NCBI GenBank assembly: GCA_015661795.1
Contig: DQVJ01000098.1
Span: 1 to 17,595 of the forward strand
DNA length: 17,595 nt
Direction: 5' to 3'
From: Sulfurovum sp.
Lineage (GTDB): Bacteria; Campylobacterota; Campylobacteria; Campylobacterales; Sulfurovaceae
The position numbers and the translations under genes were made by a program. The notes under the pieces were generated by a model. It was not told where the DNA came from. It was given only the letters and a program-made list of their open reading frames with translations, and made no database searches. Every line of letters begins with the position of its first letter. Positions within the stretch are counted from its first letter, which is position 1. Shown one piece after another: positions 7,944 to 14,197 of the stretch.

Positions 7944-7969
7944 TAGTGAATAACTCATATTAAATAATG

Positions 7970-7989
7970 CAACCCGTATTTTAGGGCTG
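7970..7989 (-). terminator. Possible weak terminator hairpin after cmoA
   Basis: Read on the minus strand, CAGCCC and GGGTTG can pair (one G-U) around an 8 nt loop, 13 nt after the cmoA stop codon, followed by a mixed A/T stretch rather than a clean U-tract. It is at the right place to end the long minus-strand gene array, but is weak as an intrinsic terminator. Confidence 0.3.
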
Positions 7990-8002
7990 TATCATAATTT
8001 GA

Positions 8003-8713
8003 TTACTTTTTGACAACAAATGTAACAAAGTTTGCCCACTGGAAAACTGTTTCTATTTTTGTGAACCCTGCATCTTTACACATCTGTATATTTTCTTTTA
8101 CAGTAAACGGTATAAGCACGTTTTCTAAAGCTTCACGTTTTTGTGCTATCTCGTATTCACTGTATCCTTGTTCTTTTTTATACGTATAATAGATATCTAT
8201 CATTTGTTTATCCAACTGTTTATCTTCAAACGCTACTTTTTCGGAAAATATAAAAAGACCATCATCTTGTAATCCATTATAAATCTTATTCACAAGCTCC
8301 AAACGCTGTAGAGGACGTATAAACTGCAAAGTATAGTTCGCTACGATAACATCTTCTTGCACATAGTTATACTCCAACATATCTGCATATTCCAGTTTGA
8401 TATGTGCGCCAAATGCTTGGCATTTTTGTGTGGCTCTGTCTAACATAGCCTGAGAATTATCTACGCCTTTAAGATCCATAGGTACTGACATTTTAGAATG
8501 CAGATCCAGCAAAAATTTTGCGGTAGAAGAACCCAGATCAAGTATCTTCCTGCCTTCTCTTTGTTCAGCCAAAATTAACGAAATTACCAACCTTCTCACC
8601 TCGTCATAAAAAGGCACAGAACGTGATAACATATCATCAAATACAGAAGCCACTGCCTCATCAAACTCAAACTTTTTACTTATCTTTTCTGTGAATACTT
8701 TGTCTTTTTCCAT
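8003..8713 (-). CDS. cmoA: Carboxy-S-adenosyl-L-methionine synthase
   Basis: 236 residues. CmoA converts SAM and prephenate to carboxy-SAM, used by CmoB to make 5-oxyacetyl-uridine at the wobble position of several tRNAs. Blocks aligning with E. coli CmoA: FDEAVASVFDDMLSRSVPFY (17-36), the SAM loop LDLGSST (58-64), VDNSQAM (84-90), NYTLQFI (126-132), SEKVAFED (157-164), GYSEYEIAQKREALENV (183-199) and a Phe/Asn-rich C-terminus. These distinguish it from generic class I methyltransferases. No cmoB is in the window. It is the last gene of the minus-strand array, starting 2 nt after the hydrolase stop, with GAAGG 6 nt before the ATG. Its substrate prephenate is a product of the shikimate pathway. 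Confidence 0.93.
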   Translation of the reverse strand: MEKDKVFTEKISKKFEFDEAVASVFDDMLSRSVPFYDEVRRLVISLILAEQREGRKILDLGSSTAKFLLDLHSKMSVPMDLKGVDNSQAMLDRATQKCQAFGAHIKLEYADMLEYNYVQEDVIVANYTLQFIRPLQRLELVNKIYNGLQDDGLFIFSEKVAFEDKQLDKQMIDIYYTYKKEQGYSEYEIAQKREALENVLIPFTVKENIQMCKDAGFTKIETVFQWANFVTFVVKK

Positions 8714-8715
8714 CT

Positions 8716-9486
8716 TTAACCTTCACCTATAAATTCTTGTACACTTTTATAATATTTTTCATCTGAAGAGATATCATGATGCCCTCTGTTCTGGATGCGT
8801 ATCACTTTTAATGCATGCTTGTCAAATGCATCAATAAGTCTTTGGGTATTTTCTTTAGGTATCACCTTATCATTTTGTGCAAAAATAATCAATGTCTCTG
8901 CCTTTATACTATTAATACGACTTAAAGAATCATATCTCTCTTTTAAAAGTAATGAAACAGGGTAAAGTGGGTAGATACTTTGCGCTACGTTTACTACACT
9001 ATCAAAAGGGGTAATCAATACCAACCGATATACCTCTTTATGCGCAGCTACATAAGTAGCAATACCAGAACCTAAACTCCGACCACCCACAGAAATGCGC
9101 TCATGTTTAGAACTAACCGTATCATAGAGTGTTAAAGCATCCTTATACAGAGCCTCTTCACTGGCAATACCTGTACTTTTACCATATCCTCTATAGTCAA
9201 GTAAATAGACTGTCAAATGAGGAAATTGTTTTGCGATGTATGCTGCACTGCCTGCCATAGATTCTGCATTGCCACCAAAATACAAAATAGCATTTTTATG
9301 CCCCTCATTTATAACAATCACATTGGTACTCTGCGTACCGTTTTGCAGAGCCATGTTGGGATACCCTGATGATGTATCAGGTGTAGGAAAATAAAGGAAC
9401 TGATGCTGATTCAGATAAAGATACATACCAAAAGCCACATACATAAAAAGTAAACCCATACCCATGCTTATTAAAGTACTTTTCAT
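8716..9486 (-). CDS. Membrane-anchored alpha/beta hydrolase (BEM46/ABHD-like)
   Basis: 256 residues with an N-terminal hydrophobic helix (about 5-25), probably an uncleaved anchor, followed by an alpha/beta hydrolase fold. Triad candidates: nucleophile Ser137 in GRSLG (135-139), Asp206 in AQNDKVIP, and His236 in RGHHDI. LLDYRGYGKSTG (95-106) and YFGGNAESM (69-77, oxyanion loop) are typical of the BEM46-like group of small serine hydrolases. Substrate is unknown; esterase or lipase-type chemistry is the family expectation. The start overlaps the ribF stop by 4 nt (ATGA) and the stop is 2 nt before cmoA, so it is embedded in the operon. In the C. jejuni order I recall, ribF and cmoA are adjacent, so this gene looks like a lineage-specific insertion. 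Confidence 0.85.
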   Translation of the reverse strand: MKSTLISMGMGLLFMYVAFGMYLYLNQHQFLYFPTPDTSSGYPNMALQNGTQSTNVIVINEGHKNAILYFGGNAESMAGSAAYIAKQFPHLTVYLLDYRGYGKSTGIASEEALYKDALTLYDTVSSKHERISVGGRSLGSGIATYVAAHKEVYRLVLITPFDSVVNVAQSIYPLYPVSLLLKERYDSLSRINSIKAETLIIFAQNDKVIPKENTQRLIDAFDKHALKVIRIQNRGHHDISSDEKYYKSVQEFIGEG

Positions 9487-10289
9487 TTGAGTATCTGTTT
9501 TGTCTTTACTATATCATCTTCGATTTGCCTTTTTAGGTCCTCTAGTCCTTCAAATTTTTTATTGTGTCGTATAAACTCTACCAGTTTAAGTACAATAGTC
9601 CCTCGCAAGACACCTATATCTTTATCTATAACATGTGTCTCTACAGCAAAAGAACCATCAGTACTTACCCTGTGTCCTAAAAAACTCACAGAAGCCAACC
9701 ATTCTCCTTTTATAAAAGTACGCGTGGCATAGACTCCTTCTAAAGGCAACTGATACTCTTTTACATGTAGATTTAAAGTAGGTACTAACTCTTTTTGACC
9801 CAAGCCCTGCCCCTTTATCACCTCACCCTCGATACTGTGTTCTCTACCTAAAAGTTTGTTTGCCCATAGTATATTACCTTCTTTTAGGTACTGTTTGATA
9901 GTACGAGAATGTACAGAGACACCCTCTATACTCACCTCTCCTACTACCGTTACAATTCCATCAAAAAATTCTTGCAGTACTTTTGTATTGCCTTCTCTAT
10001 TTTTACCAAATATGAAATCATATCCTACAACAATGTTTTCTAGTTTAGGGAAATCACTTTTTAGTTTTTCTACAAATGCTTCAGGTGTCAACTCCTTAAT
10101 CACATCAAAATGGTAAAAACAACATACCTTTGAGGTAAAATTTGCACGCTTATATCCAGGGGTTAAATACCCACCATTACGCTCTATGATAACCAGTGCT
10201 TCTACTTTCTCTATGAGTGTTTGGTGTGCGATATGTATGCCGTCAAACGAACCTATGGCGATGGACTTTATTTGATTAGTGTATGCCAA
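9483..10289 (-). CDS. ribF: Bifunctional riboflavin kinase / FAD synthetase
   Basis: 268 residues, slightly shorter than typical RibF (about 300). The N-terminal adenylyltransferase converts FMN to FAD; the C-terminal kinase converts riboflavin to FMN. Seen: the nucleotidyltransferase signature GSFDGIHIAH (13-22), with Ala replacing the usual Gly before the last His; VGYDFIFGKNREG (88-100); a variant SxxxIK adenylation loop near 128-132 where many homologues end in Arg; and the kinase blocks PTLNL (170-174), GVYATRT (185-191) and VETHVID (216-222, Glu217 the likely general base). The start is a TTG at 10289: no in-frame ATG exists nearby, the frame upstream lacks other starts, and GGA (10298-10300) lies 8 nt before it within the tlyA stop region. 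It is 5 nt after tlyA and overlaps the hydrolase by 4 nt. Confidence 0.93.
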   Translation of the reverse strand: MAYTNQIKSIAIGSFDGIHIAHQTLIEKVEALVIIERNGGYLTPGYKRANFTSKVCCFYHFDVIKELTPEAFVEKLKSDFPKLENIVVGYDFIFGKNREGNTKVLQEFFDGIVTVVGEVSIEGVSVHSRTIKQYLKEGNILWANKLLGREHSIEGEVIKGQGLGQKELVPTLNLHVKEYQLPLEGVYATRTFIKGEWLASVSFLGHRVSTDGSFAVETHVIDKDIGVLRGTIVLKLVEFIRHNKKFEGLEDLKRQIEDDIVKTKQILK

Positions 10290-10294
10290 TGTAC

Positions 10295-11011
10295 TTATCC
10301 ATGCTTCACAAAATGATAAAGGTACTCTTGATTTCCCTCTTTGCCTGTGAATTTTGACTCTGATTGGTACTGCTCATCCCAGCCAAGTTTTTTAGCCTCA
10401 GCTTCAAATGATTCTTTACGTCTAGCAATAGCATCTGCATCTTGTACCACACCTTTGCTATCACGCTTTACATCTTTACCCACTTCAAACTGTGGTTTGT
10501 AAAGTATGATAATATCTGTGCCTTTAGCACTTAGCCTATCTATATTATTTGTTATTTTATGTATAGAGATAAACGACACATCACAAGTAATAAGCTCAAA
10601 ACACTCTGCACTCTCAAACTCACGTATGTCAGTCTCTTCATGTAGTATGACTTTATCATTTTCACGCAAAGAGGTATGCAACTGGTCTTTCCCCACATCC
10701 ACACAAACTAAAGACTCTACGCCATTTTCTAACACTATCTGAGCAAAGCCACCCGTACTAGAGCCTATGTCTAAAGCTTTTTTGTCTTTCATATCTACTG
10801 CATACCCAGCTAAAAAGTCTTCTAGCTTACGTGCTGCACGAGAGACATAAAACTTTGTATCTTTTACTTCTACTACCATACTTCCATCTATCTTCATAGA
10901 AGGCTTAGGCTTTTTTGCATCCACAGTCACAAATCCTGCTTTTATGGCATCATTGGCACGATTACGGCTCTCATAATAGCCCTCTTCTACTAGGTATTTG
11001 TCTAGTCTCAT
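10295..11011 (-). CDS. tlyA: TlyA-type rRNA cytidine 2'-O-methyltransferase
   Basis: 238 residues: an N-terminal S4 RNA-binding domain (about 1-60, opening with MRLDKYLVEEG), then an FtsJ-like methyltransferase. SAM loop: LDIGSSTGGF (80-89). The presumed catalytic set K-D-K-E is Lys62, Asp144 (TCDVSF), Lys172 (YKPQFEVG) and Glu229 (GNQEY). TlyA methylates 23S rRNA C1920, and in the longer form II also 16S C1409. The short length and lack of an N-terminal extension suggest form I (23S only), as known in Campylobacter; this is inference from length. Loss of TlyA gives capreomycin resistance in mycobacteria. The ATG overlaps the stop of the upstream chimeric ORF by 4 nt (ATGA), so translation is probably coupled to that remnant. 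Confidence 0.93.
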   Translation of the reverse strand: MRLDKYLVEEGYYESRNRANDAIKAGFVTVDAKKPKPSMKIDGSMVVEVKDTKFYVSRAARKLEDFLAGYAVDMKDKKALDIGSSTGGFAQIVLENGVESLVCVDVGKDQLHTSLRENDKVILHEETDIREFESAECFELITCDVSFISIHKITNNIDRLSAKGTDIIILYKPQFEVGKDVKRDSKGVVQDADAIARRKESFEAEAKKLGWDEQYQSESKFTGKEGNQEYLYHFVKHG

Positions 11012-11415
11012 TTTAAAAATCTTTCGTAATTCATTATTTTTATGTCACAATCTACAAACTTTTTGTTATTTGTTATTAATAGTGTACAGTTATTTTCTTT
11101 TGCACAAAGACATTGCAAAGTATCTTCCAAGTCTTGCTCTTTTGCTTTCTTTTCTCTCATCTGTGAAGCTGTCAAGTCTTCAAATCTTTTATGTATACTG
11201 CCCTTACCCGCAAACTTCATAATCCTATCTAACTTCTCTTGCTTCTCTTTCGCCATCTTCTTCTCTAAAAACTTCTTCACATCATCTGCATACTTAGAAG
11301 ATATAAACACACCTTTATACTCATGTGACTTTCTATCTTCTATATCTATATAGTCATATTTCCCAAACATACTACCATTACGAATAAGTTCTCTTATGCT
11401 CATAGTTGTTGTCAT
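11008..11415 (-). pseudogene. Chimeric antitoxin-PIN toxin remnant (fused TA module)
   Basis: 135 codons, intact as an ORF, but it reads as two proteins joined. Residues 1 to about 92 look like a Phd-type antitoxin: an opening SIRELIRN helix, then YDYIDIEDRKSHEYKGVFIS and a Lys/Glu-rich helical tail ending near REKKAKE. Residues about 94-135 look like the end of a PIN-domain toxin: LEDTLQCLCAKE carries the third acidic residue (Asp98), LLITNNKKF matches the ITxDxxF strand, and IKIMNYERFLK is a normal PIN ending. The PIN N-terminus with its first catalytic Asp is absent, so nuclease activity is not expected. The simplest explanation is an in-frame deletion that removed the end of the antitoxin and the first two thirds of the toxin. 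An AAGGGA ribosome binding site (11422-11427) lies 6 nt before the ATG, and the stop overlaps tlyA (ATGA). Whether the product still folds or binds DNA is unknown. Assignment is from pattern recognition, not a search. Confidence 0.6.
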
Positions 11416-11441
11416 TTTATGTCCCTTATCGTCATATGTTT

Positions 11442-11470
11442 ATTGTAATATATTGTGTTAAGGTTTCCAA
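11442..11470 (-). promoter_or_regulatory. Strong-looking promoter upstream of the TA remnant and tlyA
   Basis: On the minus strand TTGGAA (11470-11465), a 17 nt spacer and TACAAT (11447-11442) make the best -35/-10 pair in the window. It lies entirely in the 58 nt between ligA and the chimeric ORF. It probably was the autoregulated TA promoter and may now help to drive tlyA, ribF, the hydrolase gene and cmoA. Confidence 0.6.
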
Positions 11471-11473
11471 AAA

Positions 11474-13420
11474 CTATAGAAGTTTTCTCATCTCATCTTC
11501 ACTAAGCGTTTTAACTCCCAATCCTTCAGCCTTAGCAAGCTTAGACCCAGCGTCATCCCCATAGATGACATAGTCTGTCTTCTTAGACACAGACCCACTT
11601 ACTTTTGCTCCAAGTTTTTCAAGCATCTCTTTGATGACCCCACGACTCACAGACATAGAACCAGTTAAAACCACTGTCTTACCCTTAAAAGGATTCTCTT
11701 TTGCTTCTACTTTCTCTTCTACTGTTGGCTTGATGACATCAAACAGTTTAAGTACAAACTCATGGTTCACTCTCATAAATTCCAGTAGAGAGTTTGCCAT
11801 CTCTTCACCTATGCCGTCTATGGCTATTATCTCTTCAAATGTTGCATCTACTATGTCCAGCCCAAACTCTAAAGCTAGAGATTTCCCTGCTACCTCTCCT
11901 ATGTGTTCTATGCCCATGGCGGAGATGAGTCTGTGAAGTGCTACACCTTTGGTATCTTCTATGGCGTCAAGTAAATTTTGTATACGCTTGTGCTTAAAAC
12001 CTTCCATGCCCTCTAAATCTTCGTACTTTAGATGGTAAAGCCCTAAAATATCTTTAATTTTTCCTTCATTGACAAGCTGTTCTACTATCTTAGAGCCTAG
12101 TCCATCTATATTCATGCACCCTTTTTTAGCAAAGTGAATGATGGAGTTGACTACTCTGTCAGGACAGTCAAGATTTTGACACTTGATGAGTGTACCCTCA
12201 TCCAAAACTTCAGTGTGACAGGTAGGGCATTGAGTTGGACGACTTATAGGTTTTTCTGAACCATCACGTCTGTCTACTAGTACTTTGGTAATCTTAGGTA
12301 TCACATCGCCAGAGCGAATGAGTATCACGCTATCACCTATCATCAGACCCTTGCGTTCTATCTCATCAAAGTTATGCAGTGTTGCTCGTGCTATGACTGC
12401 ACCGTCTAAGTCTACGGGCTCTACTTCTGCAACAGGAGTTAGCACTCCTGTACGTCCTACCTGTATAGTGATGTCATTGACCTTTGTGACTTTCTCTACC
12501 GCAGGGAATTTATACGCACACATCCACTTAGGAACTTTGACTGTATAATCCAAGTCCTCTTGCAAGGAGATTTTGTCTACTTTGATGACCAACCCATCCA
12601 TCATCATAGGTATCTCGTCACGCTTTGAAATGATGAACTGGTAAAATGCTTCTATCTCTTCTAGCGTGTGGCACTTTTTTGTGTAAGGTGGTTGTAGAAA
12701 ACCTAACTTATACACAAAATCCATCTTCTCAGAAAGGTTTGCTTGTGCTAAACTATTTTCTCCTAGTCCCCAAGGGTAAAATACAAGCCTACGCTTAGCA
12801 GTAATGGAAGAATCTAACTGTCTCAATGACCCTGCAGCTGCATTACGTGGGTTAGCAAAAGGGTCTTCACCCTCCTCTAGCCTCTCACGGTTGATGATGT
12901 CAAAGTCATCTTTACGTATGACCACTTCTCCACGTATTTCTATCTGCCCTTGGTAGTCTATGCTTAGTGGTACAGAACGAATGGTACGGACATTGTCTGT
13001 GACCTCTTCGCCTACCACACCATCTCCGCGAGTAATGGCACGCACAAGCTTACCCTCTTCATAGAGTAAGTTCATACTAGCTCCATCAAACTTAGGCTCA
13101 CAGAAGTAGTCACACTTTCCTACATTTTTCTCTACTCTGTCTAGCCACTCTTGCACTTCTTCTGTCGTAAAGACATCTTCCATACTCCACATGCGTTTAA
13201 TGTGCTTGGCTTTGCTGAACTCATCACGTACTACACCACCCACACGTTTAGTAGGTGAGTCTTCTGTTACCTCGGTAGGATTAGCAGTTTCATAGTCTAA
13301 TACTTCATGGTAGAGCTTATCGTACTCTTCATCTGTGGCTATAGGATTATCATTTACATAGTAGGCGTGCGCCCAAATTTTGAGTTGTTCTATTTTTTCT
13401 AAATATTGACTATTTGTCAT
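11474..13420 (-). CDS. ligA: NAD-dependent DNA ligase
   Basis: 648 residues, the usual length for bacterial LigA. It seals nicks during replication and repair, using NAD+ as adenyl donor and releasing NMN. Order: N-terminal Ia domain (YYVNDNPIATDEEYDKL), adenylation domain with catalytic Lys110 in EPKFDG, TRGDGVVGEEVT (130-141), ANPRNAAAGSLRQLD (189-203), DGLVIKVD and KWMCAYKFP (298-306), an OB fold (VGRTGVLTPVA, 321-331), a four-Cys zinc finger (Cys398, 401, 414, 419), helix-hairpin-helix repeats (about 430-550) and a C-terminal BRCT domain (about 576-648). All catalytic blocks are present. The start codon is ATG at 13420, with only a weak binding site. It lies 27 nt after sir2 in the minus-strand array. 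Confidence 0.97.
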   Translation of the reverse strand: MTNSQYLEKIEQLKIWAHAYYVNDNPIATDEEYDKLYHEVLDYETANPTEVTEDSPTKRVGGVVRDEFSKAKHIKRMWSMEDVFTTEEVQEWLDRVEKNVGKCDYFCEPKFDGASMNLLYEEGKLVRAITRGDGVVGEEVTDNVRTIRSVPLSIDYQGQIEIRGEVVIRKDDFDIINRERLEEGEDPFANPRNAAAGSLRQLDSSITAKRRLVFYPWGLGENSLAQANLSEKMDFVYKLGFLQPPYTKKCHTLEEIEAFYQFIISKRDEIPMMMDGLVIKVDKISLQEDLDYTVKVPKWMCAYKFPAVEKVTKVNDITIQVGRTGVLTPVAEVEPVDLDGAVIARATLHNFDEIERKGLMIGDSVILIRSGDVIPKITKVLVDRRDGSEKPISRPTQCPTCHTEVLDEGTLIKCQNLDCPDRVVNSIIHFAKKGCMNIDGLGSKIVEQLVNEGKIKDILGLYHLKYEDLEGMEGFKHKRIQNLLDAIEDTKGVALHRLISAMGIEHIGEVAGKSLALEFGLDIVDATFEEIIAIDGIGEEMANSLLEFMRVNHEFVLKLFDVIKPTVEEKVEAKENPFKGKTVVLTGSMSVSRGVIKEMLEKLGAKVSGSVSKKTDYVIYGDDAGSKLAKAEGLGVKTLSEDEMRKLL

Positions 13421-13447
13421 ATTGTATATCTTGCATGTATGATGACA

Positions 13448-14182
13448 TTAAGTATCTAGACTTACTTGATTTTCTAAAATCAAATACTCTTCTATCATTA
13501 CCACTACTTTTGGTACACCCGTTGTTGCAGGCTCATGTAACACCGCTTTAAAATACTGATCATGACTTGGATCTGCATCTAAATTATTTAAAATAGAATT
13601 TTCTACATGTTGCGCTAATGATGCGGTATTGATTACTTGTCCTGAAGTTCCTAGTACAACCAACATATCTGCTGCGGTAGTTAACACACTCAAGAAGGCA
13701 TACTTAGGCGCATTTTCACCAAACATCACTACATTATGTCGTACCTTATCGCTATGACATTTAGGACATCTCTTTCCTTTTTGACTCTCATAGCCTACAT
13801 GAAATTCTGCTTCACAACTCTCACATCTTAGGTCTGTAAGTGTGCCATGTAGATGGATGACTTCTTTGCAACCTGCCTTTTCCAACAAGTTATCTACATT
13901 TTGTGTGAGCATCACAATGTTGTTTGGATATTTGTTTTTAAGTTCCGCCAATGCATAATGTGCACTATTTGGCTCCTTGTTAGCTAGATCTGCTCGTCTT
14001 GCATCATAAAAGTCAGAGACTTTTTGTCGGTCACGTTCCCAGCCTTCCACCGAACATACTTCCTCTACACTATGTTCTTCCCACAAACCATCACTGTCCC
14101 TAAACGTTTTTATACCTGACTCTGCACTTAATCCTGCACCAGATAAGATATATATCTTCTTCGTTTGTTTTGCATCTTTCAT
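13448..14182 (-). CDS. Sir2-family NAD-dependent protein deacylase (CobB-like)
   Basis: 244 residues. It removes acyl groups from lysines, consuming NAD+ and giving nicotinamide and O-acyl-ADP-ribose. Motifs: GAGLSAESGI (15-24), TQNVDN (93-98), HLHG with catalytic His112, a zinc site of Cys120, Cys123, Cys139 and Cys142, MFGE (153-156) and GTSG (178-181). FYDARR holds Tyr59-x-x-Arg62, the pair that lets SIRT5 and E. coli CobB accept succinyl and malonyl lysines, so desuccinylase activity is likely in addition to deacetylation. AGGAAG (14187-14192) lies 4 nt before the ATG. It stands between folP and ligA, which are neighbours in the C. jejuni order I recall, so it is probably an accessory insertion. 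It sits next to another NAD+-consuming enzyme, LigA. Confidence 0.92.
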   Translation of the reverse strand: MKDAKQTKKIYILSGAGLSAESGIKTFRDSDGLWEEHSVEEVCSVEGWERDRQKVSDFYDARRADLANKEPNSAHYALAELKNKYPNNIVMLTQNVDNLLEKAGCKEVIHLHGTLTDLRCESCEAEFHVGYESQKGKRCPKCHSDKVRHNVVMFGENAPKYAFLSVLTTAADMLVVLGTSGQVINTASLAQHVENSILNNLDADPSHDQYFKAVLHEPATTGVPKVVVMIEEYLILENQVSLDT

Positions 14183-14197
14183 TTTACTTCCTATTCA

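Noticed and set aside
7806..8002. Attenuator or leader peptide controlling DAHP synthase
   Set aside because: The predicted transcript start is only about 20 nt before the ATG, and no short ORF rich in aromatic codons is seen in the spacer on the minus strand.
11042..11353. Plus-strand ORF of 103 codons opposite the TA remnant
   Set aside because: Ser/Phe-rich shadow of a Lys/Glu-rich minus-strand gene, with no family pattern and no binding site.
12285..12548. Plus-strand ORF opposite ligA
   Set aside because: Lies over the conserved OB-fold and adenylation region of ligA; shadow frame without motifs.
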